Numbered from the stretch's first letter, positions 50,980-60,027 are shown. The stretch is 64,000 nucleotides of DNA from Planomonospora sp. ID82291 (GCF_015711645.1 NZ_JABTEX010000002.1:1736001-1800000); one strand, 5' to 3'. The notes: generated from the letters alone by a model not told the origin. Translations and numbers: made by a program.

Positions 50980-52449
50980 CTACCGCGCGGGGCCCGTCCG
51001 GGTGGGCCGGCCGGGCGGGGCGAGGGCCGCGACCGCCGCGGCGAGCACGGGGAGCCCGACGACCAGAGCGGCGATCAGCGCCCACGGAGTGTCGAAGGGA
51101 ACCCGCGGGAGCGGCTCCCAATCGGACGAGGTGGTCATGGGCCACGCCAGGAGCAGTCCGATGACGCATCCGGCGCACGCGCCCGTCACCGTCGCGCAGG
51201 CCGCGCCGTAGGCCGCCCGGCAGGAGACGAGAAGCCGCAGGGCGGCCCGACCGCCGCCGAGCCGTGGCGGCACGGGCCCCGAGCCGGTCGAGCGGGCCGC
51301 GATCAGCGCGCCGGCGAGAGCGATCGGGATCACCACCGCGACGGTGGACGGCCAGCCGGCCGGAGCCTCGAACCCCCGCTCGAGGTAGGTGAGCGCGCCC
51401 TCGCCCAGCCGGTGGTCGAGCCGCTCCCGCTCGGCCACCGACGTCCGGTGGAGGGACGGGTCGACGATCAGCCGCTCCGGCTCCAGCCGGAGGCCGAGGT
51501 CCCGCACGGCCTCCTCGGGGATGAAGACTCCGCCCGGCCAGGGATCGGCGGGGCTGACGGTGATCGCCGGGACGGTCCTGGAGAGCGACGGGCCGTCGGC
51601 GGAGGAGTAGCGGATCTCCGCCGAATCGGCCTCGTCGCCGTCCGCCGCGATCACCACGGCGGTGCCCTCGCCGTAGCGGGGCGAGGGGTCTGCGGTGAGG
51701 TAGCGGAGCAGGGCCCGGTCGCCGATGTAGATCGCCGTGCAGTGGTGGGTGGAGGCGTTCGCGCAGACATCCGGATACTCCTCGTACAGGGAGGAGTGTT
51801 CGGAGGAGCGGGACGTCTCCACGATGACGGAGCCGGAGCCGCTCGGGCGGTTGTTCTGCACGACGGCGACGCCCGGCAGCTCACGCTGGACGGCCGCCCG
51901 CACGGCCGCCGCCCGGTCGGGGGGGAACCCCGCCACGAGGAGCGCGCCGGGCCGGACCGAAGGCCGGTACGCCGCCCTGTCCTGGGCCGTCACGGCGAAC
52001 CCGATGATCATCACGGCGACGGCGACCGCGGTCGCGGCCGTCGCCGCCGCCACCCCGGGAGCGGTCCGGTACGGCCTGCCGGCCATGTGGCGGGCCGCCG
52101 GCCGGAGCACGGCCGGCAGCCGTACGGCGTTGCGCCCGAGCACTCCCAGCAGCCACGGGACGAAGGGGCCCAGACCGAAGATCAGCAGTGCCCCGGCCGC
52201 AACACCCGCCAGGCCGGTCATCGCGGCGCCGAAGTCGTCGTAGTGCTCGTCCTCGTGCGTGAGCCACGCGGTGAGCGCCATCACCGCGACGCCGGCCGCC
52301 GACAGGGCCGCCCCCCGGAGCAGGTGGTGTCCGGGCACGGGGTCGTGCCGACCGGCGGGGGCCGATCGGGCGGCGAAGACCACGGAACCGCACACGAGTG
52401 CCGCAGGCACGCCCAGTGGCACCGCCAGCGCGATGATCTCCTCGATCAT
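50980..52449 (-). CDS. FtsX-like ABC transporter permease, orphan
   Basis: The product has 489 residues. Hydrophobic helices at about residues 5-25, 48-65, 80-105 and 135-155 are followed by a large outward soluble domain (160-370) and three C-terminal helices (PIALAGALIAAR, AACATVTGACAGCVIGLLLA, WALIAALVVGLPVLAAAVAAL). AARHMAGRPYRTAPGVAAATA is typical of the second half of MacB/LolE-type permeases. Full-length actinobacterial permeases of this class are often 800 or more residues with two such halves, so this looks like one half or a short type. No ABC ATPase gene is adjacent, which is unusual. ATG 52449 is the best start. Confidence 0.72.
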   Translation of the reverse strand: MIEEIIALAVPLGVPAALVCGSVVFAARSAPAGRHDPVPGHHLLRGAALSAAGVAVMALTAWLTHEDEHYDDFGAAMTGLAGVAAGALLIFGLGPFVPWLLGVLGRNAVRLPAVLRPAARHMAGRPYRTAPGVAAATAATAVAVAVMIIGFAVTAQDRAAYRPSVRPGALLVAGFPPDRAAAVRAAVQRELPGVAVVQNNRPSGSGSVIVETSRSSEHSSLYEEYPDVCANASTHHCTAIYIGDRALLRYLTADPSPRYGEGTAVVIAADGDEADSAEIRYSSADGPSLSRTVPAITVSPADPWPGGVFIPEEAVRDLGLRLEPERLIVDPSLHRTSVAERERLDHRLGEGALTYLERGFEAPAGWPSTVAVVIPIALAGALIAARSTGSGPVPPRLGGGRAALRLLVSCRAAYGAACATVTGACAGCVIGLLLAWPMTTSSDWEPLPRVPFDTPWALIAALVVGLPVLAAAVAALAPPGRPTRTGPAR

Positions 52450-52689
52450 GAAGGGATCGTACGCAGTGGTACACGGTGCCGCAAAGGGCCGGATCCTCGC
52501 GGATCGGGGAGCGCGGGCTCATCCACCGCCGCCCTGATCGGCCCCGGTGGAGGGACGCATGCGGAAGAGGCCGCCGAGCGCGCCCCGGACGGACGGTCGC
52601 TCGACGGCCTCGCGTTCGGCGCCCGCGGTGTCCTGCACGTGCCCCGGCAGGTCACCGGCCGGGGCCGCGCAGGTCACCGCATCGGCCGG

Positions 52690-54114
52690 TCAGACGTCGT
52701 AGTAGAGCTCGAACTCGTGCGGGTGCGGGCGCAGGCGGATCGGGTCGACCTCGTTCTCCCGCTTGTAGGAGATCCAGGTCTCGATCAGGTCCTGGGTGAA
52801 GACGCCGCCCTCCAGGAGGTACTCGTGGTCGGCCTCCAGCGCGGCCAGCACCTCCGGCAGCGAACCGGGCACCTGCGGGATGTTGCGGGCCTCCTCCGGC
52901 GGGAGCTCGTAGAGGTCCTTGTCGACCGGCTCGACCGGCTCGATCTTGTTGCGGATGCCGTCGATGCCGGCCATCAGCTGGGCGGCGAAGGCGAAGTACG
53001 GGTTGCAGGAGGGGTCCGGGACGCGGAACTCGATGCGCTTGGCCTTCGGGTTGGAGCCCGTGATCGGGATGCGGATGCACGCCGAGCGGTTGCGCTGGGA
53101 GTAGACCAGGTTGACCGGGGCCTCGTAGCCGGGGACCAGGCGGTGGTAGGAGTTCACCGTCGGGTTGGTGAAGGCCAGCAGCGACGGGGCGTGCTTGAGC
53201 AGGCCGCCGATGTAGTAGCGGGCGGTGTCGGACAGGCCCGCGTAGCCGACCTCGTCGTAGAAGAGCGGCTCGCCGTCCTTCCAGAGCGACTGGTGGCAGT
53301 GCATGCCCGAGCCGTTGTCCCCGAAGATCGGCTTGGGCATGAAGGTGACCGTGTGGCCGTGCTCCAGGGCCGTGCTCTTGACGATGTACTTGTACAGCAT
53401 CAGGGTGTCGGCGGCCTTGAGCAGCGTGTTGAAGCGGAAGTCGATCTCGGCCTGGCCGGCGGTGCCCACCTCGTGGTGCTGCATCTCCACGTCGATGCCC
53501 GCGTCGATGAGGCGGCGGACCATCTCCGAGCGCAGGTCGGTGAAGTGGTCCATCGGCGGCACCGGGAAGTAGCCGCCCTTGTAGCGCGGCTTGTAGCCGA
53601 GGTTGCCGCCCTCCTGGGCCTTGCCGGTGTTCCAGGCGCCCTCGATGGAGTCGATGTGGTAGTAGCTGGCGTGCGCGCTGGTCTCGAAGCGCACGTCGTC
53701 GAAGATGTAGAACTCCGCCTCGGGGCCGAAGTAGACGGTGTCGGCGATGCCGGTGCCGCGGAGGTACTCCTCGGCCTTGCGGGCCACGTTGCGCGGGTCG
53801 CGGCTGTAGGCCTCGCCCGTCAGCGGGTCGTGCACGAAGAAGTTGAGGTTCAGGGTCTTGTGCTGGCGGAACGGGTCCAGCACCGCCGTCGACGGGTCGG
53901 GCAGCAGCAGCATGTCCGACTCGTGGATCGCCTGGAAGCCCCGGATCGACGATCCGTCGAACATCAGGCCGTCGGTGAAGACGCCGGAGCCGAAGTTCTC
54001 CGTGGGGAAGGTGAAGTGGTGCGTCGTCCCGGGCAGGTCGGTGAACCTGACATCGACGAACTGCACCCCTTCGTCCTTGATGAACTTCAGGACGTCGTCG
54101 GCGGAGTTGAACAC
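52690..54114 (-). CDS. glnA: Glutamine synthetase type I (GSI-beta), adenylylatable
   Basis: The product has 474 residues. It condenses glutamate and ammonia to glutamine with ATP, the main nitrogen entry point. GS signatures: [65 protein letters not shown], and [22 protein letters not shown]. The adenylylation target is Tyr402 in [14 protein letters not shown], so GlnE (44-47 kb) should control it. The size and dodecameric GSI-beta features fit GlnA1 of actinobacteria. A complete GlnR box lies about 50-90 bp upstream. The start is ATG 54114 ([20 protein letters not shown]). Confidence 0.98.
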   Translation of the reverse strand: MFNSADDVLKFIKDEGVQFVDVRFTDLPGTTHHFTFPTENFGSGVFTDGLMFDGSSIRGFQAIHESDMLLLPDPSTAVLDPFRQHKTLNLNFFVHDPLTGEAYSRDPRNVARKAEEYLRGTGIADTVYFGPEAEFYIFDDVRFETSAHASYYHIDSIEGAWNTGKAQEGGNLGYKPRYKGGYFPVPPMDHFTDLRSEMVRRLIDAGIDVEMQHHEVGTAGQAEIDFRFNTLLKAADTLMLYKYIVKSTALEHGHTVTFMPKPIFGDNGSGMHCHQSLWKDGEPLFYDEVGYAGLSDTARYYIGGLLKHAPSLLAFTNPTVNSYHRLVPGYEAPVNLVYSQRNRSACIRIPITGSNPKAKRIEFRVPDPSCNPYFAFAAQLMAGIDGIRNKIEPVEPVDKDLYELPPEEARNIPQVPGSLPEVLAALEADHEYLLEGGVFTQDLIETWISYKRENEVDPIRLRPHPHEFELYYDV

Positions 54115-54164
54115 GCGAACCTCCCAAGGGGCACGGGCTATCGGACCGAAAGTAGGCCTGCGCC

Positions 54165-54202
54165 GTTACCGCCCCGTGTCTCGTTTGTTTCACCCGTGTT
54201 AA
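54165..54202 (-). promoter_or_regulatory. Complete four-half-site GlnR box upstream of glnA
   Basis: On the minus strand the order is TTAAC-6-GAAAC-6-GACAC-6-GTAAC, with every spacer exactly six bases. Plus-strand positions are GTTAC 54165-54169, GTGTC 54176-54180, GTTTC 54187-54191 and GTTAA 54198-54202. This is the full a1-b1-a2-b2 layout of actinobacterial GlnR sites, 51-88 bp before the glnA ATG. GlnR would activate or tune glnA under nitrogen limitation. Confidence 0.8.
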
Positions 54203-54417
54203 GCGGAACCCCCTCCACGCTAGCCTGGGGGACGGGTGTCATCGAGGGGGAGCAACGCCTCCTTTGCCCGGTTTTCAGATTCCGGGCGCGACGGCGGCCT
54301 CCGCCGGAGCGGTCCCGGGCCGGATCCCCGGCGGCCGGGACGGACGCCCCCGCCCCGCCGCGGAGACCGGCCCGGCCGGGTGCGGGAGCGGGCCCCGCGG
54401 CGGATACCGTTGAGGAC

Positions 54418-54882
54418 ATGAGCAGCAGGCAGCAGCCCCGGTGGACCCAGACCTGGCTCGGCGGCGTCAGGTCGGCCGGCATCGACCTGGGCTACCCCGG
54501 AGAGCGGCTCGGGCTGCCCGAGGAGGGCGGCGGCGCGGTCGCCGGGTTCGGTCGGCGGCTGGGCGCCATCGTGATCGACTGGCTGATCTGCACCTGGGCC
54601 GTCGCCCAGGGCTTCCTCGGCGTCGACCCCGCCAAGCAGGCATGGGTCCCGCTCGCGATCTTCGCGGGCACGACCCTGATCCTGGTCGGCACCACGGGGA
54701 TGACCTTCGGCATGCGCCTGCTCGGCATCCGCGTCGCCGTGCTCGACGGCGGCCGGCCCGGCCCGGCGGCCGTCGCGGTCCGCACGCTGCTGCTCTGCCT
54801 GGCCGTACCGGCGCTGATCTGGGACCGCGACCAGCGGGGCCTGCACGACCGCGCGGCGAACACGGTGGTCGTGCGGATGTGA
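54418..54882 (+). CDS. RDD-family membrane protein
   Basis: The product has 154 residues. The RDD domain has its Arg in AGFGRRLGAIVIDWLICTWA and the Asp-containing end WDRDQRGLHDRAANTVVV, with three hydrophobic helices between (IVIDWLICTWAVAQGFLG, WVPLAIFAGTTLILVG, VRTLLLCLAVPALIW). The N-terminal 40 residues are polar. It is the counterpart of Rv2219A, which lies between the DUF4191 gene and glnA1 in M. tuberculosis; its role is unknown. ATG 54418 is the start. The gene ends inside a tandem-repeat array, with its TGA in the first unit. It is divergent from glnA. Confidence 0.87.
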   Translation: MSSRQQPRWTQTWLGGVRSAGIDLGYPGERLGLPEEGGGAVAGFGRRLGAIVIDWLICTWAVAQGFLGVDPAKQAWVPLAIFAGTTLILVGTTGMTFGMRLLGIRVAVLDGGRPGPAAVAVRTLLLCLAVPALIWDRDQRGLHDRAANTVVVRM

Positions 54883-55018
54883 TCCGCGTGCGGGTCTTTC
54901 CGTGCGGGCGGTCGTGATCCGCGTGCGGGTCTTTCCGTGCGGGCGGTCGTGATCCGCGTGCCGGTCCCTCAGCGCGGGCGGACGTGATCCGCGTGCCGGT
55001 CCCTCAGCGCGGGCGGAC
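54879..55018. repeat. Four 35-bp tandem repeats between RDD and methyltransferase genes
   Basis: Units begin GTGATCCGCGTGC and are 35 bp long: 54879-54913, 54914-54948, 54949-54983 and 54984-55018. The first two are identical, the last two are identical to each other, and the pairs differ at a few bases. The first unit includes the stop codon of the RDD gene, and the fourth includes the stop and last codons of the converging methyltransferase gene. The array appears to have grown by copying that gene end. Confidence 0.95.
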
Positions 55019-55849
55019 GCAGGTGAAGATCGCGGTTCCGGGCAGGTGGCGGCCGCGCAGCGGGCTCCACCCGCCCCAGACCCGGTCGTGGCCCGGCGGC
55101 CACTCCGGCTCCGTCAGCGCCGCCAGGACCAGCCCCGCCGCCGTGACGCACCCGACCCAGTCGGCCATCGTCCGGTGGTGCTCCACGTAGCTCGGCTCCC
55201 CGTCGGGGCCGACCTCCACGTACGGCGAGCGGTCGAAGTAGGAGCGGTCGGCGGTCAGCCCGCGGGGACCGGGGTCGTCGGGGAAGGCCCAGCGGACCGG
55301 ATGGCTGACCGAGAAGACGAAACGGCCGCCGGGCCGCAGCACGCGCCGGGTCTCGGCGAGCACGGCCGTCGCGTCGGCCACGAACGGCAGCGCGCCGTAC
55401 GCCGAGCAGGCCAGGTCGAACGAGGCGTCGGCGAAGGGCAGCGCCCCGGCGTCGGCCTGCACCACCGGCAGGGGCCGGGCGCCGGGACCGCTGCCGGAGG
55501 CCCCGTCGGGACCGTCTCCGGCGGTGTGGTCGAGGTCGATCCGGCGGGAGTGCTGGAGCTGGCGGAAGGACAGGTCGAAGGCGGCCACCCGGGCGCCCTG
55601 CCCGGCCAGCCACCTCCCGCACTGGCCCGCACCGCAGCCGATCTCCAGGACGTCCCGGCCCGCCACGTCGCCCAGCAGGCGGGCCTCGGCCTCGTCGAGG
55701 CCCTCGGGGCACCAGACGAAGCCGGCGTCCCGCAGGAACGGGCCGTGCTCCGCCTGGTACTCGTCGGCGGCGCCGTCCCACCAGCCGCGGTTGGCCCGCG
55801 AGGTGGCGGCGGCGTCCACCGGACGGCGCTCGACCCCTTCCGGGGACAT
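55004..55849 (-). CDS. SAM-dependent methyltransferase (class I)
   Basis: The product has 281 residues. The SAM-binding loop is VLEIGCGAGQCGRWLAGQGA (residues about 68-87), with the acidic residue at VAAFDLS. Motif II/III is DASFDLACSAYGALPFVADA and the post-motif RVLRPGGRFVFSVSHPVRWA. The N-terminus has SRANRGWWDGAADEYQAEHG, typical of actinobacterial methyltransferases of the UbiE/Methyltransf_11 type. The substrate is unknown. Its ATG overlaps the stop of the DUF4191 gene by one base (TGATG), so the two are co-translated. It is inserted between DUF4191 and RDD compared with the mycobacterial order. Confidence 0.85.
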   Translation of the reverse strand: MSPEGVERRPVDAAATSRANRGWWDGAADEYQAEHGPFLRDAGFVWCPEGLDEAEARLLGDVAGRDVLEIGCGAGQCGRWLAGQGARVAAFDLSFRQLQHSRRIDLDHTAGDGPDGASGSGPGARPLPVVQADAGALPFADASFDLACSAYGALPFVADATAVLAETRRVLRPGGRFVFSVSHPVRWAFPDDPGPRGLTADRSYFDRSPYVEVGPDGEPSYVEHHRTMADWVGCVTAAGLVLAALTEPEWPPGHDRVWGGWSPLRGRHLPGTAIFTCVRPR

Positions 55850-56526
55850 CAGCGCATCTTCGGTCGGGGCATCTTCGCGCCGCGCGGCAGCGGCCCCTTG
55901 GGCATCGGCAGCGTCTGGGGCAGCGCCTTGAGCCGGTTGTTGATCTCGTAGACCGCGGGCTTCTTGAGGTTGCGGGGCAGCTTCATCAGGTGCCGCTGGA
56001 GCTTGCCGATCGGGATCTGCCCCTCGCCGTCACCGGACTGGATGTCGTAGACCGGCACGTCGAGCGCGACCCGCTGGACCCGCTTCTTCTCGGCGACGAG
56101 CATCTTCTGCACCCGGCTGCCCGGTCCCTCGGAGACCAGGATGATGCCCGGGTAACCGACGACGCGGTGCACGATGTCCTGGTCGCGGTTGACCGCGACG
56201 GCCGGGGTGACCTCCCAGTTGCCGCGCATGCCCTGCAGGATCGCCGCGGCGGCGCCGGGCTGGCCGTGCAGCATGGAGTACTGCGCCTTCTGGGCGAGCT
56301 GGCCGAACACGACCAGGCCGACGGTGAGAGCCAGCATCACGCCGATGACGTAGAGCGGCCACCAGCCCGTGACCAGGCCGATCACCACGCACAGGACGAG
56401 CGTGCCGAACGCCGACGCGTAGACGATCGGCATGCCCTTCGGGTCGGCCTGCTTGATGATCTTGGCGATCATGCGGAGCTGCTTGACGCGCCCCGGGGTC
56501 TCTGGGACTTCGGGCTTCTTGGCCAT
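55849..56526 (-). CDS. DUF4191 membrane protein
   Basis: The product has 225 residues. Two adjacent hydrophobic helices lie at about 35-75 (PIVYASAFGTLVLCVVIGLV and PLYVIGVMLALTVGLVVFG). A soluble domain follows with QAQYSMLHGQPGAAAAILQG-like sequence and HRVVGYPGIILVSEG, ending in a basic Pro/Met-rich tail. It corresponds to Rv2219 of M. tuberculosis, which also sits directly downstream of lipA; the function is unknown. ATG 56526 (MAKKPEVPETPGRVKQL) is clear. It lies downstream of lipA in the same orientation (85 bp) and overlaps a methyltransferase gene. Confidence 0.92.
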   Translation of the reverse strand: MAKKPEVPETPGRVKQLRMIAKIIKQADPKGMPIVYASAFGTLVLCVVIGLVTGWWPLYVIGVMLALTVGLVVFGQLAQKAQYSMLHGQPGAAAAILQGMRGNWEVTPAVAVNRDQDIVHRVVGYPGIILVSEGPGSRVQKMLVAEKKRVQRVALDVPVYDIQSGDGEGQIPIGKLQRHLMKLPRNLKKPAVYEINNRLKALPQTLPMPKGPLPRGAKMPRPKMR

Positions 56527-56611
56527 GCTCAGAAGGATACAAATCCCGGGGTCAAGAAATGAAAATGTGACCTTCCCGCGCCGCCCCGCGGGGGGCGGCG
56601 CGAACCGGCCG

Positions 56612-57541
56612 TCAGGCGTTCTGGCGGGCCTCGACGGCCTGCTTGTAGAGGCGGCCGGCCCGGTAGGAGGAGCGGACCAGCGGCCCGGACATGACCCCGG
56701 CGAAGCCCATGGCCTCGGCGTCCTCGGCGAACCGGACGAACTCCTCGGGCTTGACCCAGCGCTCCACCGGGTGGTGGCGCGGGGTGGGCCGGAGGTACTG
56801 GGTGACGGTGAGCAGGTCGCACCCGGCCTCGTGCAGGTCGCGCATGGCCTCCAGCACCTCCTGCGGCTCCTCGCCCATGCCCAGGATCAGGTTGGACTTG
56901 GTCACCAGCCCGGCCGCGCGGGCCCTGGAGATGACCTCCAGGGAGCGCTCGTAGCGGAAGCCGGGACGGATGCGCTTGAAGATCCGCGGCACGGTCTCGA
57001 TGTTGTGCGCGAACACCTCGGGCCGGGCGGAGAAGACCTCCTCCAGCTGCCCCCGGTCGCCGTTGAAGTCGGGGACCAGCAGCTCGACGCCGCAGCCGGG
57101 CAGCAGCGCGTGGATCTGCCGGGCGGTCTCGGCGTACAGCCAGGCGCCGCCGTCGGGCAGGTCGTCACGGGCGACACCGGTCACGGTCGCGTAGTTGAGG
57201 CCCATCTGGCGGACCGACTCGGCGACGCGGCGCGGCTCGTCGGTGTCGTACGCCTTGGGCTTGCCGGTGTCGATCTGGCAGAAGTCGCACCGCCGGGTGC
57301 ACTGGTCGCCGCCGATGAGGAAGGTCGCCTCGCGGTCCTCCCAGCACTCCGAGATGTTGGGGCATCCGGCTTCCTGGCAGACGGTGTGCAGACCCTCGCG
57401 TTTGACCAGCGCCCGCAGCTCGGTGTGGTTGGGCCCGGTCCGGAACCGGGTCTTGATCCACTCGGGCTTCTTCTCGATGGGGGTCTCGGCGTTGCGAACC
57501 TCCAGGCGGAGGAGCTTTCGGCCTTCTGGAGCTACGGTCAC
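56612..57541 (-). CDS. lipA: Lipoyl synthase
   Basis: The product has 309 residues. This radical-SAM enzyme inserts two sulfurs into octanoyl groups on lipoyl domains to make lipoate. The auxiliary cluster cysteines are Cys55, Cys60 and Cys66 ([12 protein letters not shown]). The SAM cluster is Cys81, Cys85 and Cys88 (CTRRCDFC). The conserved C-terminal serine of RSSYRAG, which also ligates the auxiliary cluster, is present. The length matches the family. It follows lipB on the same strand (about 110 bp), and the two act in sequence on the E2 protein encoded at 60-61.7 kb. Confidence 0.97.
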   Translation of the reverse strand: MTVAPEGRKLLRLEVRNAETPIEKKPEWIKTRFRTGPNHTELRALVKREGLHTVCQEAGCPNISECWEDREATFLIGGDQCTRRCDFCQIDTGKPKAYDTDEPRRVAESVRQMGLNYATVTGVARDDLPDGGAWLYAETARQIHALLPGCGVELLVPDFNGDRGQLEEVFSARPEVFAHNIETVPRIFKRIRPGFRYERSLEVISRARAAGLVTKSNLILGMGEEPQEVLEAMRDLHEAGCDLLTVTQYLRPTPRHHPVERWVKPEEFVRFAEDAEAMGFAGVMSGPLVRSSYRAGRLYKQAVEARQNA

Positions 57542-57649
57542 GCTCTCACCTTACGTCCCCTCCGGGGAAGGAGCGGACCCGGGTCCGCGGGGGCCGCCCG
57601 GCGACCGCCGCGAGGCGCCCCTGCGGAGCGGAGCGCCCGCCACCCGCGC

Positions 57650-58327
57650 CTACCGCCGGAAGAGGTCTTCTTCGGGCAGGTCGCGGCTCTCCGCGCCGAG
57701 CGCCTCGGCCAGGCGCTTCTCGGCGTACGGCATGACGTCGTCGACCACGATCCGGCGGCCCGTCTCGGCCGACAGCGAGGAGACGCCGGCGTCGGCGAAC
57801 CCGCAGGGGACGATCCGGTTGTACCAGCTCGGGTCGTTGGAGCAGTTGAGCGCGTAGCCGTGCATCGTGACGCCGCCCGCCACCCGGATGCCGACCGCGC
57901 CGACCTGCCGGTCGGGCAGGCCGTGGGAGGGGTCGCCGGGCACCCAGACGCCGCTGCGCCCGGCGACCCGACCGGCCTGCACCCCGAAGTCGGCGCAGAC
58001 CTTGATGAGCGACTCCTCCAGCAGGCCGACGTAGGTGACCACGTCCAGCTGCTCGTGCAGCCCGACGATCGGGTAGCAGACGAGCTGGCCCGGACCGTGC
58101 CAGGTGATCCGGCCCCCGCGGTCGACGTCGATGACGGGGGTGCCGTCGCCGGGCCGCTCGTGCGGGGCGGTGCGCCGCCCGGCGGTGTAGACCGGGGCGT
58201 GTTCGAGCATCAGGCAGGTGTCGGGCGCCTCCCCGGCCACCCGCCGGGCGTGGATCCGCCGCTGGAGATCCCAGGCCTGCTCATAGGGGACATCGACGCC
58301 GAGACGGACGACTGCCAGCTCACTCAC
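57650..58327 (-). CDS. lipB: Octanoyltransferase LipB, with Gln replacing the catalytic Lys
   Basis: The product has 225 residues. It normally moves an octanoyl group from acyl carrier protein to the lipoyl lysine of E2 and GcvH proteins. Typical segments: LMLEHAPVYTAGRRT, IDVDRGGRITWHGPGQLVCY, TMHGYALNCS, and the acyl-cysteine Cys175 in NRIVPCGFADAGVSS. The lysine that forms the Cys/Lys dyad (RKVAAIGVRV in M. tuberculosis, Lys142) is Gln141 here (DRQVGAVGIRV, codon CAG at 57905-57907). The rest is normal and the frame intact, so the gene is probably expressed. The start is ATG or GTG at 58327 (MSELAVVRLGVDVPYEQAW). It lies just upstream of lipA. Confidence 0.93.
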   Translation of the reverse strand: MSELAVVRLGVDVPYEQAWDLQRRIHARRVAGEAPDTCLMLEHAPVYTAGRRTAPHERPGDGTPVIDVDRGGRITWHGPGQLVCYPIVGLHEQLDVVTYVGLLEESLIKVCADFGVQAGRVAGRSGVWVPGDPSHGLPDRQVGAVGIRVAGGVTMHGYALNCSNDPSWYNRIVPCGFADAGVSSLSAETGRRIVVDDVMPYAEKRLAEALGAESRDLPEEDLFRR

Positions 58328-58355
58328 GGTTCAAGAGTAGTTGACCCGCCCGGGA

Positions 58356-59093
58356 TCAGGACGTGAGGAGGCGGGGCTCGATGCGGAACTCCTTGACCCC
58401 GTCCGCGCCGTCGTGCTCGACCCGGTAGGCGCAGGCGCCCTGCCGTACGCTGACGGCCTGGATGAACTCGGTGCCGACGTAGTGGAGCCCGACGCCCTCG
58501 TCGGCGGCGTAGCCGTCGGGCAGCTCGCCGGAGGCCACCGACGCGTGCAGCAGCTCGCGCCGCTGCGGGTCGGAGTCGTAGTGCACGCCGCACGAGTGGG
58601 GCAGCAGCGCCAGGCCGTCGGCCCACGGCCGCAGGGCGGGACCGAAGGAGTCGGTGTTGCCGCCGACGTGCCAGCAGAGCGCCCCCGCGCTCTGCCCGGA
58701 CAGCACCACGCCCGCCCGCCAGGCCTCCTCGAAGGCCTCGTCCAGACCGTGCAGCCGCCACAGCGCCGCCAGGTTGGCCACGCTGCCGCCGCTGACGTAG
58801 ATCATGTCCTGGCTCAGGATCCACTCGCGGGGGTCGTCGACGTTGGGCATCGGGAACACCGTCAGGTGGCTGAGCTCGACGTCCCACTCGCGGAACGCCC
58901 CGTACATCTTCAGCAGCCACTCCGCGTCGTCGCCCGTCGCGGTGGCCAGCAGGCCCAGCCGGGGCCGGTCCTGCCCGGTCAGGTCGAGGCCGTAGCGCAG
59001 GAGCCCGCTCGCCTCGATGAAGCCGTAGCGGGCGGAGGGGCGGAACGAGCCGCCGCCGATGGCGAGGATGTGCGACTGGCCGGATCTGCTCAT
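58356..59093 (-). CDS. Peptidase E-type (S51) serine peptidase
   Basis: The product has 245 residues with a class I glutamine-amidotransferase-like fold. The nucleophile Ser is in VVLSGQSAGALCWH, with YVSGGSVANLAALWRLHGLD and the dipeptidase region around DPREWILSQDMIYVSG. HSCGVHYDSDPQRRELL may carry the catalytic His. Family members cleave Asp-X dipeptides (peptidase E) or act as cyanophycinases. No cyanophycin synthetase is nearby, so dipeptidase activity is the simpler guess. It lies between lipB and the TIGR01777 gene, an insertion relative to M. tuberculosis. All genes from pepA to here run on the same strand. Confidence 0.87.
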   Translation of the reverse strand: MSRSGQSHILAIGGGSFRPSARYGFIEASGLLRYGLDLTGQDRPRLGLLATATGDDAEWLLKMYGAFREWDVELSHLTVFPMPNVDDPREWILSQDMIYVSGGSVANLAALWRLHGLDEAFEEAWRAGVVLSGQSAGALCWHVGGNTDSFGPALRPWADGLALLPHSCGVHYDSDPQRRELLHASVASGELPDGYAADEGVGLHYVGTEFIQAVSVRQGACAYRVEHDGADGVKEFRIEPRLLTS

Positions 59094-59133
59094 GATGTCG
59101 ATCTCCCCGGTGACTCCAGTGGGAACAGGGACC

Positions 59134-60027
59134 CTAGAGTACGGCGGAGAGTGCCTCGTTGAGGTGGATATGCCGGAACGCGTAGCCCGAGTCGAGCAGC
59201 CGCCGGGGAAGCACCCGCTGCCCGGTCAGCACCCCCTCCTGCGCGAACCCGCCCAGCGCGGCGCGCAGCACGGGGGCGGGGACGGGCAGCGGCATCGCCG
59301 GCCGGTGCACCGCCCGCGCCAGCGCCGAGGTGAACGCGGCGTTGGTCACCGGCTCCGGCGCGGTCAGGTTCACCGGCCCGGCGACCGCCCGCTCGCCCAT
59401 GAGGTGCCGTACGGCGTGCACCCAGTCGTCCACGGAGATCCACGACCAGTACTGCCGCCCGGAGCCGAGCGGCGCGCCGAGGCCGAGCTTGAAGATCGGC
59501 AGGATGCGGCGGAGCATGCCGCCCTCGCCGCTGAGCACCAGGCCGGTCCGGAGCGTCGCCGTCCTGATCCCCGCGGCGGCGGCGGGCTCGGTCTCGGCCT
59601 CCCAGGCCCGGACCACCTCGGCGAGGAAGCCCTCGCCGGAGGGGGCCGACTCGTCCACCTCGCGGTCGCCGGTGTCGCCGTAGTAGCCGATCGCCGACCC
59701 CGACAGCAGCACCGCGGGCGGGGACGAGAGCCGGGTCAGCGCCGTCACCAGCGTGCGGGTGCCCTCCACCCGGCTGCGCAGGACCTCGCGCTTGTGCTCC
59801 TCGGTCCAGCGGCGGTCGCCGATGCCCGCGCCGGCGAGGTGGACCACCGCCTCGGCCCCCTCCAGGGCCGCCGGGTCGACGAGGCCCTTGCCCGGGTTCC
59901 AGAACGACTCGTCGGCGCTCTGCGGCACCCGCCGCACCAGCCGGACCACCCGGGTGCCGTCGGCGCGCAGGGACTTGATCAGCGCCGAGCCGAGCAACCC
60001 GGAGGAACCCGTCACGATGGTCGTCAT
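59134..60027 (-). CDS. TIGR01777-family NAD-dependent epimerase-like protein
   Basis: The product has 297 residues. It has an extended-SDR fold with TIVTGSSGLLGSALIKSLRA at the N-terminus and VVHLAGAGIGDRRWTEEHKR, GSAIGYYGDTGDREVDESAP (Tyr in the catalytic position), and VNLTAPEPVTNAAFTSALAR at the C-terminus. It corresponds to Rv2216 in the M. tuberculosis block next to dlaT; the substrate is not known. ATG 60027 is clear. It lies 170 bp downstream of dlaT, across a strong terminator hairpin, so it probably has its own promoter. Confidence 0.88.
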   Translation of the reverse strand: MTTIVTGSSGLLGSALIKSLRADGTRVVRLVRRVPQSADESFWNPGKGLVDPAALEGAEAVVHLAGAGIGDRRWTEEHKREVLRSRVEGTRTLVTALTRLSSPPAVLLSGSAIGYYGDTGDREVDESAPSGEGFLAEVVRAWEAETEPAAAAGIRTATLRTGLVLSGEGGMLRRILPIFKLGLGAPLGSGRQYWSWISVDDWVHAVRHLMGERAVAGPVNLTAPEPVTNAAFTSALARAVHRPAMPLPVPAPVLRAALGGFAQEGVLTGQRVLPRRLLDSGYAFRHIHLNEALSAVL

